Source of the DNA: Phenylobacterium sp.
GTDB lineage: Bacteria > Pseudomonadota > Alphaproteobacteria > Caulobacterales > Caulobacteraceae
Assembly (NCBI GenBank): GCA_028290925.1
Contig: JAQGIX010000060.1
Coordinates: forward strand, 1 to 8,536
Reading direction: 5' to 3'
Length of the DNA: 8,536 nt
The translations under genes were made by a program, and so were the position numbers. How positions within the stretch are numbered: the first letter of the stretch is position 1; each line of letters opens with the position of its first letter. Under the pieces are notes generated by a model. That model saw only the letters and a list, made by a program, of their open reading frames with translations, did not search any database and was not told the DNA's origin. Below, piece after piece: positions 1 to 6,831 of this stretch.

Positions 1-1
1 G

Positions 2-1534
2 GCCGACGCGGCGGTGGCCGTGCAGGCGGTCCTGGGGCTCGTCGAGCCGCAGAGCTCAGGCCTCGGCGGCGGCGCCTTCATGGTGTTCTACGACGCCAAG
101 ACCCACCAGGTGACCGCCTACAACGGCCGCGAGACGGCGCCGGCCGGCGCCACGCCGGACATGTTCCTGGGTCCCGACGGCAAGCCCATGGACCGCGGGA
201 CGGCGATGACCTCCGGCCGCTCGGCCGGCGTGCCCGGCGCCATCGCCATGCTGCGCCTGGCGCAGCGCCAGCACGGCAGGCTGAAGTGGAGCCAGCTGTT
301 CGGGGAGGCCGAGCGCCTGGCCGACCAGGGTTTTGCGGTCCCCGGCCGCATGGCGATGTCCGCCGCCTCCCGCGCGCCGCAGGCCCAGACGCCCGACGCC
401 GTCGCCTATTTCACCAAGCCCGACGGGACCAAGGTGAAGCAGGGCGACATCATGCGAAACCCGGCCTACGCCGCCACCCTGCGCAAGCTGGCCGCCCAGG
501 GCCCGAAGGCCATTCTCGAAGGCCCGATCGCCGCGGCCATCGTCGCCAAGCTGCATCAGAACCCCATCCCCGGCTCAATGACGCTGGACGACCTGAAGGC
601 CTACAAGCCGGAGACCGGCCCCGCGCTCTGCCGGCCCTACCGGATCTACGTGATCTGCACCCCGCCCGCGCCGTCCGGCGGCCCCTCGGTGCTCGAGGGG
701 CTGGGCATCCTCGCCAACACCGACATCGCCGCCCACGGTCCGAGCGACCCGCAAGGCTGGTACCTGTTCGCCCAGGCGAGCCGGCTGATATACGCCGACC
801 GCGACCGCTACCTGGCCGACCCGGACTTCGTGAAGGTGCCCACCGAGGGGCTGCTGGACCCGGCCTATCTCGCCGAGCGCGCCAAGCTGATCGGCCCGAC
901 AGCCGGGCCGCCGCCGGCCCCCGGCAAGCCCAGGGGCGCGCCGGACTTCGGTCCCGACCACACCCTCGAGCCCGGCGGCACCACCCACTTCGTGATCGTC
1001 GATGCGGCCGGGAACGTGGTCTCCATGACCACCACCGTCGAGAGCATCTTCGGCGACGGCCGGATGGTGGCGGGGTTCTTCCTCAACAACCAGCTCACCG
1101 ACTTCTCCTTCACGCCCAGGCAGTCGGACGGCGCGCCCGCGGCCAACGCCGTCGCGCCGCGCAAACGGCCGCGCAGCGCCATGTCGCCCACCATCATCCT
1201 CGATCGCCAGGGCCGCTTCGTCGCCGCCGTGGGCTCGCCCGGCGGCCCGGCCATCGTCGCCTATGACCTGAAGGCCGTGGTGGGGATGATCGATTGGAAG
1301 CTGACGCTGCAGCAGGCGATCGAGCTGCCCAACATGATCGCGGCCGGCACGATCTACGCCACCGAGCCCGAGAAGCTGCCCCCCGGCGTCGCCGAGGCCC
1401 TGGCCGCCAAGGGCATGAAGCTGATCCCCGGCTTCGGCGCCGAAGCCTCCGGCCTGCACGGCATCGAGAAGGTCCCCGGCGGCCTGCGCGGGGCCGCCGA
1501 CCCCCGTCGCGAGGGCGTGTCGAAGGGGTACTAG
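2..1534 (+). CDS. Gamma-glutamyltransferase family protein, 5'-truncated by window edge
   Basis: This is an N-terminal-nucleophile hydrolase of the gamma-glutamyltranspeptidase family, normally exported and self-cleaved into two subunits. The frame is open from base 2, and the start and expected signal peptide lie outside the window. Counting from the GTG at 14, the visible protein has 506 residues against about 580 for E. coli GGT. Near the N-terminus EPQSSGLGGGAF and NGRETAP (Arg39, equivalent to substrate-binding Arg114 of E. coli) are typical. The maturation site is GG-TTHF, with nucleophile Thr323 (base 980), giving a small subunit of about 184 residues. NNQLTDFS (Asp363), MSPT and GSPGG (410-411) follow. 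Two substrate contacts differ from classical GGT: Glu343 stands where E. coli has Asn411, and the SSM motif is SAM (Ala389). The family is certain, but glutathione as substrate is not. The gene converges on the histidine kinase with a 4-base overlap. Confidence 0.93.
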   Translation, partial: ADAAVAVQAVLGLVEPQSSGLGGGAFMVFYDAKTHQVTAYNGRETAPAGATPDMFLGPDGKPMDRGTAMTSGRSAGVPGAIAMLRLAQRQHGRLKWSQLFGEAERLADQGFAVPGRMAMSAASRAPQAQTPDAVAYFTKPDGTKVKQGDIMRNPAYAATLRKLAAQGPKAILEGPIAAAIVAKLHQNPIPGSMTLDDLKAYKPETGPALCRPYRIYVICTPPAPSGGPSVLEGLGILANTDIAAHGPSDPQGWYLFAQASRLIYADRDRYLADPDFVKVPTEGLLDPAYLAERAKLIGPTAGPPPAPGKPRGAPDFGPDHTLEPGGTTHFVIVDAAGNVVSMTTTVESIFGDGRMVAGFFLNNQLTDFSFTPRQSDGAPAANAVAPRKRPRSAMSPTIILDRQGRFVAAVGSPGGPAIVAYDLKAVVGMIDWKLTLQQAIELPNMIAAGTIYATEPEKLPPGVAEALAAKGMKLIPGFGAEASGLHGIEKVPGGLRGAADPRREGVSKGY

Positions 1535-3003
1535 ATCCCGTTCTTCGCCCGCCGCCCCGGCGCGCGGCCCGGCGCGCCCGGCAGGCGGATCTCGAACACC
1601 GCGCCCGGGGGGCCGGCCTCGACCAGGGTCAGGTCGCCGCCGTGGCCTTGGGCCAGCTCGCGGGCGATGGCCAGGCCCAGCCCCGCCCCGTCCGGCCGCC
1701 CGGAGCCCGCGAAGGGCTGGAACATCCGCTCGCGCACCCGCTCCGGCACGCCGGGGCCATTATCGGCCACCCGGATCAGGGTCAGGCCCTCTCCATAGCT
1801 GACCGAGACGCTGACGGCGCCGGGCTCGCTGCGGCCCTCCTGGTGCTCGATGGCCTCGCGGGCGTTGCGCATCAGGTTGACCAGGATCCGGTGCAGCTGG
1901 TCGGGATCGGCCATCACCTGGTCGGCGAGATCGACCTCACAGTCCAGCCGCACGCCGTCCTTCGACAGCCGCGCTTCCTCGGCGGCGGTCTCCACCACGG
2001 ACGCCAGCAGCACGGCTTTCGGCTCCGGCGGCGCCTCCTGGCTCTTGCCATAGGCCAGCACTCCGGAGGCCAGCTTCACCGCCCGGTCCAGCGCCCGCTC
2101 GAGCCGGGGCAGGGCCTGGGTGACCTTCGGGTCCTTCAGCGCCGCCAGCCGCTCGGAGGCGATCTGGGCCGAGGTCAGCATGTTCTTCAGGTCGTGGTTG
2201 ATCTTGGCCACCGCCTCGCCCAGCGCCGCCAGCCGCGCCCGCGAATTCAGCGCCGCGCGCAGGTCCGCCTGCATCAGATCGAGCTCGGTCTCGGCGCGGC
2301 CGATCTCGTCGCGGCGGCGCGACAGCGGCACGCGGGCCTTTGGATCATCCGGATCGGCGCGGAACCGCTCCATGGCGTAGGTGATCCGCTGCATCGGCCG
2401 GACCAGGAAGTAGTTGAGCGTCAGATAGACCAGCACGCCGGCCACCGCCGAGACGAAGCCGATCACCAGCACCACCCGCCAGAGGTAGTCCACCAGCGCC
2501 TTCTTCAGCTCGGCGTCGGGGGCCACGAACTCCACGAAGTCGGCCTTGCGGAAGCGCGGCGCGGCCATCACCCGCATGCGGCTGCCCGGCGCGCTGAACA
2601 GGGTGCTGAACGGCGCCAGCAGGTCGAGGCCGGCATTGCCGCGCAGATCGACGAGGTAGGGCGCCCGCGCCGGCGTCCGCGGTCCAGCGAACACCAGGCT
2701 GCGGATCTTGTCGTTGGAGATGGCGACGATCTCCACGCCCGCGCCGCGCAGCAGCTCGCTCTTCAGCTGTTCGGAGACCTTGCGGTCGGGCGCGACCTCC
2801 GGGGCCAGCGAGGCCAGCTCCGCGGCCCGCGCCCGGTCGAGCAGCCACTGCTGCTCGAAGGCGGCCAGCACCGGCGGCAGAGAGATCAGGCCGCCGAACG
2901 CCACGAACAGGATGGTCAGCGTCAAAAGGCGCGCAGACAGGCCGCCCGGCCAGAAGAAGCGGGGCCTTTCGGGGATCGAAGGCTCCTGCGGGGCGTCCGC
3001 CAT
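1531..3003 (-). CDS. Membrane sensor histidine kinase with HAMP domain
   Basis: This 490-residue inner-membrane two-component sensor kinase has TM1 at about 25-48, an extracytoplasmic region of about 125 residues with no fold I recognise, TM2 at about 175-200, a HAMP linker at about 200-253, a dimerisation/phosphoacceptor helix with His270 in KINHDLKN, and a HATPase_c domain. The ATPase domain shows the N box (LVNLMRNAREA, about 374-384), the G1 box DNGPGVP (414-420), an F box around MFQPFA and the G2 box GAGLGLAIA. The H box reads HDLKNML rather than the common HE-L-R-NP type. The ATG at 3003 is preferred over an in-frame TTG at 3039 because the extra 12 residues add nothing recognisable, but neither start has a good ribosome binding site. 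It lies 73 bp after pyrD on the same strand. No response regulator is visible, so its partner is unknown. Its TAG stop shares CTAG with the GGT stop. Confidence 0.93.
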   Translation of the reverse strand: MADAPQEPSIPERPRFFWPGGLSARLLTLTILFVAFGGLISLPPVLAAFEQQWLLDRARAAELASLAPEVAPDRKVSEQLKSELLRGAGVEIVAISNDKIRSLVFAGPRTPARAPYLVDLRGNAGLDLLAPFSTLFSAPGSRMRVMAAPRFRKADFVEFVAPDAELKKALVDYLWRVVLVIGFVSAVAGVLVYLTLNYFLVRPMQRITYAMERFRADPDDPKARVPLSRRRDEIGRAETELDLMQADLRAALNSRARLAALGEAVAKINHDLKNMLTSAQIASERLAALKDPKVTQALPRLERALDRAVKLASGVLAYGKSQEAPPEPKAVLLASVVETAAEEARLSKDGVRLDCEVDLADQVMADPDQLHRILVNLMRNAREAIEHQEGRSEPGAVSVSVSYGEGLTLIRVADNGPGVPERVRERMFQPFAGSGRPDGAGLGLAIARELAQGHGGDLTLVEAGPPGAVFEIRLPGAPGRAPGRRAKNGI

Positions 3004-3010
3004 GGTCAAT

Positions 3011-3039
3011 CCGATAGTCCAGCCCGCCAACTTGGGCAA
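3011..3039 (-). promoter_or_regulatory. Candidate promoter for the histidine kinase
   Basis: On the minus strand TTGCCC (3039-3034) is followed after 17 bases by TATCGG (3016-3011). The -10 match is partial. Initiation about seven bases downstream would fall at or next to the ATG at 3003, which has no Shine-Dalgarno sequence, so the transcript could be leaderless. The kinase may equally be read from the upstream operon. Confidence 0.25.
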
Positions 3040-3076
3040 CGCGCGGCCCGCCGCCCGGCTGAGTCGGCGAGCGGGA

Positions 3077-4132
3077 CTATCTCGCGCCCACGGCGGCGCT
3101 TACGGAAGCGAAACCGTCGGCCCTGAGGCGCGCCGCGAGGTCGCGCTTGATCTCGGTCACCAGCCCCGGGCCTTCGAACACCAGCGCCGAATAGAGCTGC
3201 ACAGCCGAGGCGCCGGCGCGGATCTTGGCGTAGGCGTCGGCCCCCGAGGCGATACCGCCCACGCCCACCAGGGCCAGGCGCCCGGCCGCGGCGGCGGCGA
3301 ACTCGGCCAGCACCCGCGTCGACAGCGCCGTCAGCGGCGCGCCGGAGAGCCCGCCGGCCTGGTCCTTGAACCGCGACGCCAGGCTCGGCCGCCAGACCGT
3401 GGTGTTGGAGACCATGATCCCGGCCAGGCCGTGGGCGACCACCGTCTCGGTGATCGCCTCAACCTCGCCCGCCGCCAGGTCCGGCGCGACCTTCAGGAAC
3501 ATCGGGACGGCGGCCGCGGCGGGCAGCGATCCCCGAGCTTCCGCCAGCCGGCCGAGCAGCTCGTCCAGCGCCGCCTTGGTCTGCAACGCCCGCAGCCCCG
3601 GCGTGTTGGGCGAGGAGACGTTGATGGCGAAGTAGGAGGCCAGCCCCCAGAGCCGCTTCAGCCCCGTCACGTAGTCGCCGATGCGGTCGGCGGCGTCCTT
3701 GTTGGCCCCGATGTTGGCGCCCACGACGCCCGAGGCGCCATTGGGCCCGCGGCGGCCCAGCCGCGCCGCGAAGGCCTCCAGCCCCTGGTTGTTGAAGCCC
3801 ATGCGATTGATCACCGCCCGGTCCTCGCTGAGCCGGAACAGCCTGGGCCGCGCATTGCCGGCCTGGGGCTGGGGCGTGACCGTGCCGCACTCCACGAAGC
3901 CGAAGCCGGCCCGCAGCATGGGGGCGAACACCTCCGCGTTCTTATCGAAGCCAGGCGCCAGGCCCACCACGTTGGGCAGCGCGATCCCGGCCAGCGCGCC
4001 GCTGAGGATCGGATCGTCCTTGCCGCCCCGCGGTCCGAGCCCGGCCTTCAGTCCGGCGATGGCCAGCCCGTGGGCGTCCTCCGGATCGAGCGCCCTGAGC
4101 GCCCGCGTCGCCAATCCGTGCAGCCCGCTCAC
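3077..4132 (-). CDS. pyrD: Dihydroorotate dehydrogenase (quinone), class 2
   Basis: This FMN enzyme oxidises dihydroorotate to orotate in pyrimidine synthesis and passes electrons to membrane quinone. The product is 351 residues, close to the usual 336-360 for class 2. Signatures in order are APGFDKNAE (59-67), GFVECGTVTPQPQ (78-90), INRMGFNNQG (108-117), the active-site loop NVSSPNTPGLR (171-181) in which Ser174 matches the class 2 catalytic serine, FLKVAPDL (212-219), SNTT (242-245), GGLSGAPL (260-267) and the phosphate-binding GVGGIASG (290-297) with YSALVFEGPGL (314-324). The catalytic Ser (class 1 has Cys) and the N-terminal amphipathic extension argue for the quinone type. The GTG start overlaps the DUF952 stop in GTGA (4129-4132), implying translational coupling. 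Annotation is secure. Confidence 0.97.
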   Translation of the reverse strand: MSGLHGLATRALRALDPEDAHGLAIAGLKAGLGPRGGKDDPILSGALAGIALPNVVGLAPGFDKNAEVFAPMLRAGFGFVECGTVTPQPQAGNARPRLFRLSEDRAVINRMGFNNQGLEAFAARLGRRGPNGASGVVGANIGANKDAADRIGDYVTGLKRLWGLASYFAINVSSPNTPGLRALQTKAALDELLGRLAEARGSLPAAAAVPMFLKVAPDLAAGEVEAITETVVAHGLAGIMVSNTTVWRPSLASRFKDQAGGLSGAPLTALSTRVLAEFAAAAAGRLALVGVGGIASGADAYAKIRAGASAVQLYSALVFEGPGLVTEIKRDLAARLRADGFASVSAAVGAR

Positions 4133-4470
4133 GGCAGGATCCCGATCAGCGGCACGCCGTCCGGATCGAGCGGCGCCTCGCCGATCCCGCGCACCAGGCC
4201 GGTCGGCAGCGCGCCATAGAGGTGCGGGAAGAGCTGGCCGCCGCGCGACGGCTCCCAGCGCAGGGCCGCGCCCAGGTCGTCGGCCTCGATCTCCAGCACC
4301 ACCAGCCCCGCCTGGCCCTTGAAGTGGCGCGCCGCCGTCTCCTGCGCCTGCTCGGCCGTGGAGAAGTGGATGAAGCCGTCGGCGAGGTCGACGGCGGAGC
4401 CCTCATAGACCTGGGCGTTCCAGGCCGCCTCCCAGTCACGCCGCGCCAGGATCTTGTAGATCCGGCTCAA
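4129..4470 (-). CDS. DUF952 family protein
   Basis: This is a small cytoplasmic protein of 113 residues, the normal size for DUF952. It shows the family's conserved blocks: IYKI near the start (4-7), DGFIHFST (31-38), LRWEPSRGG (70-78) and LFPHLYG (80-86). The biochemical function is not established, and the invariant His, Glu and Arg residues suggest an active or binding site. I chose a TTG start at 4470. It lies in a TTGA overlap with the phosphatase stop, begins exactly where family homology begins, and has GGAG eight bases upstream. The frame is open much further upstream (to about 5064), but that part lies antisense-shifted over the phosphatase and has no family resemblance. The gene sits between a phosphatase and pyrD, and overlaps both. 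Confidence 0.9.
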   Translation of the reverse strand: MSRIYKILARRDWEAAWNAQVYEGSAVDLADGFIHFSTAEQAQETAARHFKGQAGLVVLEIEADDLGAALRWEPSRGGQLFPHLYGALPTGLVRGIGEAPLDPDGVPLIGILP

Positions 4471-4964
4471 CCGCCGCGCTCCGGGAAGAACAGGCCGTCG
4501 AACGAGGGCCGGCCGTTGGCGTCGATCAGGAACACCGCCGCCGCCCCGGTCGGGAATTGCCGCTGGGCGCGCGCCACCAGGGCCGGCGGGGCCGAGCCCT
4601 CCATCAGGAGCCGCACCGCGAGCTCCTGCAGGCCGGGATTGTGGCCGACCACCATCAGCGTCTTGCAGGCCTGTCCGGCCGCCTCCGCCGCCTGCCGGAT
4701 CGCGCCCGGATCGGCGTTGTAGAGTTCCGGCTCCAGCCGCGCCGCGGCCTTGGGGAAGGCGGCCTCCGCCGCCGCCCAGGTCTCCCGCGCGCGGGCCGCC
4801 GGCGACACCAGGGCGAGGTCGGGCGCCAGCCCCAGCCGGGCCAGGGTCTCGCCCATCTCCGCCGAATCCCGCACGCCGCGCGGCGCCAGCCTGCGGTCGA
4901 AATCCTCGCCGCTGGCGCTCTCGTGCTCCGCCTTGCCGTGCCGGAAAAGGATCAGCCGATCCAT
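4467..4964 (-). CDS. Histidine phosphatase family protein, SixA-like
   Basis: This 165-residue phosphohistidine-phosphatase-type protein belongs to the branch-2-like short histidine phosphatases (E. coli SixA is 161 residues). The N-terminus LILFRHGKAEH carries the Arg8-His9-Gly10 catalytic motif. Next come RLAPRG (25-30), LVSPAARARET (52-62) with the phosphate-binding arginine, and VVGHNPGLQEL (105-115) with the second catalytic His108. SixA enzymes remove phosphate from histidine of phosphotransfer proteins; whether this one does so is inference. An in-frame ATG exists at 4994, but the ATG at 4964 is preferred because the RHG strand begins at once and GTGGAG lies five bases upstream. It is the first gene of the four-gene leftward run and is divergent from metX. 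Its TGA overlaps the TTG start of the next gene. Confidence 0.92.
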   Translation of the reverse strand: MDRLILFRHGKAEHESASGEDFDRRLAPRGVRDSAEMGETLARLGLAPDLALVSPAARARETWAAAEAAFPKAAARLEPELYNADPGAIRQAAEAAGQACKTLMVVGHNPGLQELAVRLLMEGSAPPALVARAQRQFPTGAAAVFLIDANGRPSFDGLFFPERGG

Positions 4965-4989
4965 GGACGCTCCACCCGTGGGACTCGCC

Positions 4990-5018
4990 CTCATAGCGGC
5001 GCCCGCCGCCGCTGCGAA
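4990..5018 (-). promoter_or_regulatory. Candidate promoter for the phosphatase-pyrD operon
   Basis: On the minus strand GCTATGAG (4997-4990) resembles the Caulobacter housekeeping -10 (GCTANAWC). Fourteen bases upstream TTCGCAG (5018-5012) is a weak match to the TTGACGS -35. Initiation near 4983 would leave a leader of about 19 bases containing the GTGGAG ribosome binding site. This is a by-eye consensus match only. Confidence 0.3.
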
Positions 5019-5034
5019 GCATTGACAGTGAAGG

Positions 5035-5052
5035 GCCTTGGCGGTCCAAGGC
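5035..5052 (+). promoter_or_regulatory. Hairpin covering the metX ribosome binding site
   Basis: GCCTTGG (5035-5041) and CCAAGGC (5046-5052) form a perfect 7-bp inverted repeat with a CGGT loop, ending four bases before the metX ATG. The right arm contains AAGG (5048-5051), the only plausible Shine-Dalgarno sequence, five bases from the start. Folding would hide it. A TTGACA at 5022-5027 could be a -35, but no convincing -10 follows. Confidence 0.4.
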
Positions 5053-5056
5053 GGCC

Positions 5057-6223
5057 ATGACCACGGCGGCCGCGAAGAGCGCTGAGACCGAGGACGGCGG
5101 AACCTGGCGGTTTCCGGCGAGCCAGGCGCTGCGCCTGGAGTCCGGGGCGACGCTCGCGCCCCTGGAGATCGCCTACAAGACCTACGGCGCCCTCGACGCG
5201 GCGAAGTCCAACGCCGTGCTGGTCTGCCACGCGCTGACCGGTGACCAGCACCTGGCCTCCACCCATCCGATGACCGGCAAGCCCGGCTGGTGGGACCGTT
5301 TCGTCGGCCCCGGCAAGCCGCTGGACACCGACCGCTACTTCGTCATCTGCTCCAATGTCATCGGCGGCTGCATGGGCTCGACCGGCCCCGCCTCGACCAA
5401 TCCGCAGACCGGCGAGCCCTATGGCCTGGCCTTCCCGGTGATCACCATCGGCGACATGGTCCGCGCCCAGGCCATGCTGATCGACGCGCTCGGCATCGAC
5501 ACCCTGTTCGCGGTGATCGGCGGCTCCATGGGCGGCATGCAGGTGCTGCAATGGGCGGCCGACTATCCCGAGAAGGTCTTCTCGGCGATCTGCATCGCCG
5601 CGGCGCCGCGCCACTCGGCTCAGAACATCGCCTTCCATGAGGTCGGTCGCCAAGCAATCATGGCCGATCCCGACTGGCGGGGCGGCGCCTATGAGCTGGC
5701 CGGCGTGCGCCCCGAAAAGGGCCTGGCGGTCGCCCGCATGGCCGCGCACATCACCTATCTCTCGGAAGCCGCCCTGCAGCGGAAGTTCGGCCGCGAGCTG
5801 CAGCGCGACGGGCTCTCCTGGGGCTTTGACGCGGATTTCCAGGTGGAGAGCTACCTGCGCCACCAGGGGGCCAGCTTCGTCGACCGCTTCGACGCCAACT
5901 CCTACCTCTACATCACCCGCGCGCTCGACTACTTCGACCTGGCGGGCCAGCACGGCGGCGTCCTCGCCCAGGCCTTCCAGAAAGCCCGCAAGGTCCGCTT
6001 CTGCGTGCTCTCCTTCTCCTCTGACTGGCTCTATCCGACGCCGGAGAGCCGCGACATCGTCCGCGCGCTCAACGCCGCCGGCGCCCGCGCCAGCTTCGTC
6101 GAGATCGAGACCGACAAGGGCCACGACGCCTTCTTCCTCGACGAGCCGCAGCTCGACGCCACCCTGAAGGGCTTCTTCTCTTCCACCGCCCAAGCCCGAG
6201 GTATTTCGCGGGGCCTGGCGTGA
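5057..6223 (+). CDS. metX: Homoserine O-acyltransferase (MetX)
   Basis: This cytoplasmic alpha/beta-hydrolase enzyme of 388 residues transfers an acyl group from acyl-CoA to the hydroxyl of homoserine, the committed step of methionine synthesis. Visible motifs are IAYKTYG (36-42), CHALTGDQH (56-64), the family hallmark GGCMGSTGP, and the nucleophile elbow GGSMGGMQ with Ser157. The remaining triad members are Asp323 in FSSDWLYP and His356 in KGHDAFF. Length and spacing of the triad match the family. Acetyl-CoA is the annotated default, but some proteobacterial MetX enzymes use succinyl-CoA and I cannot settle the donor by eye. The ATG is preceded by AAGG inside a hairpin. The gene ends in a GTGA overlap with metW, the usual partner. 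Confidence 0.96.
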   Translation: MTTAAAKSAETEDGGTWRFPASQALRLESGATLAPLEIAYKTYGALDAAKSNAVLVCHALTGDQHLASTHPMTGKPGWWDRFVGPGKPLDTDRYFVICSNVIGGCMGSTGPASTNPQTGEPYGLAFPVITIGDMVRAQAMLIDALGIDTLFAVIGGSMGGMQVLQWAADYPEKVFSAICIAAAPRHSAQNIAFHEVGRQAIMADPDWRGGAYELAGVRPEKGLAVARMAAHITYLSEAALQRKFGRELQRDGLSWGFDADFQVESYLRHQGASFVDRFDANSYLYITRALDYFDLAGQHGGVLAQAFQKARKVRFCVLSFSSDWLYPTPESRDIVRALNAAGARASFVEIETDKGHDAFFLDEPQLDATLKGFFSSTAQARGISRGLA

Positions 6224-6831
6224 CGACCACGGTCCGCGAGGACTTCCGCGAGATCCTGCGCCTGGTGAAGCCCGGCGCGCGGGTGCTCGACGTGGGCTGC
6301 GAGGACGGCGAGCTGCTGGAGCTCTTGACCCGCGAGAAGGGCGTCGACGGCCAGGGCCTGGAGCTCTCGCCGGTGAACGTCTCCGCCTGCCTCGCCAAGG
6401 GCCTGGCGGTGGTGCAGGGCGACGGCGACCGCGACCTCGACTACTTCCCGACGCGGGCCTTCGACTACGCGGTGCTGTCCAAGACCCTGCAGCAGATGCG
6501 CGAGCCCAAGCACGTGCTCTCCGAGCTGCTGCGCATCGCCGACCAGGCCATCGTCTCGGTGCCGAACTTCGCCCACTGGCGGATGCGCGTCTCGCTGATG
6601 ACGCGGGGCCGCATGCCGGAGACCCGCGCCCTGCCCGACCCCTGGTGGGCGACCGCCAACATCCACCTCTGCACGCTCAAGGACTTCACCGACCTCTGCC
6701 GCGATCTCGGCCTGAAGATCGACGCCTGCGCGGCGCTTTCCGGCGGCAAGTCGGCCCGGCCCTTCGATCCGGCCGGCATCCTGGAGAACTGGCGCGCCGA
6801 GACGGCGCTGTTCCTGCTGAGCAGGGCCTAG
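6220..6831 (+). CDS. metW: Methionine biosynthesis protein MetW
   Basis: This 203-residue protein has a class I methyltransferase fold: the SAM-site motif VLDVGCEDGELL is at 22-33 and the acidic end of strand 2 (GLELS) at 46-50. MetW-specific blocks include KTLQQMREP (88-96), SVPNFAHWRMR (113-123) and the tract NIHLCTLKDF (147-156). MetW is genetically tied to MetX in many proteobacteria and is thought to support homoserine acylation; a methyl-transfer reaction has not been clearly assigned. The GTG start at 6220 overlaps the metX stop (GTGA), so translation is likely coupled and no separate promoter is needed. The TAG stop shares CTAG with the convergent SRPBCC gene. Confidence 0.96.
   Translation: MTTTVREDFREILRLVKPGARVLDVGCEDGELLELLTREKGVDGQGLELSPVNVSACLAKGLAVVQGDGDRDLDYFPTRAFDYAVLSKTLQQMREPKHVLSELLRIADQAIVSVPNFAHWRMRVSLMTRGRMPETRALPDPWWATANIHLCTLKDFTDLCRDLGLKIDACAALSGGKSARPFDPAGILENWRAETALFLLSRA

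Noticed and set aside
1294..3126. A 610-codon plus-strand open frame opposite the histidine kinase
   Set aside because: Its translation is low-complexity Arg/Gly/Gln/His-rich sequence typical of antisense frames in GC-rich DNA. The minus strand encodes a complete kinase with all motifs.
2708..4219. A 503-codon plus-strand open frame opposite pyrD and the kinase N-terminus
   Set aside because: It is an antisense shadow with no recognisable domain. pyrD on the other strand is unambiguous.
4965..4994. ATG at 4994 as the phosphatase start
   Set aside because: The ten added residues precede the conserved first strand, and the ATG at 4964 has a well-spaced GTGGAG.
4965..5056. SAM-II-type riboswitch upstream of metX, common for met genes in alphaproteobacteria
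   Set aside because: I could not find the conserved pseudoknot core (GCUAAA-like segment) in the 92-bp gap. Only the short hairpin next to the start is visible.
4471..5064. Upstream extension of the DUF952 frame giving a 311-residue fusion
   Set aside because: The extra part overlaps the phosphatase in another frame and resembles no family. The TTG at 4470 with GGAG fits the normal family length.
4991..6193. A 400-codon minus-strand open frame opposite metX
   Set aside because: The composition is Gly/Val/Asp/Arg/His-rich without motifs, and metX with its full catalytic triad occupies the plus strand.
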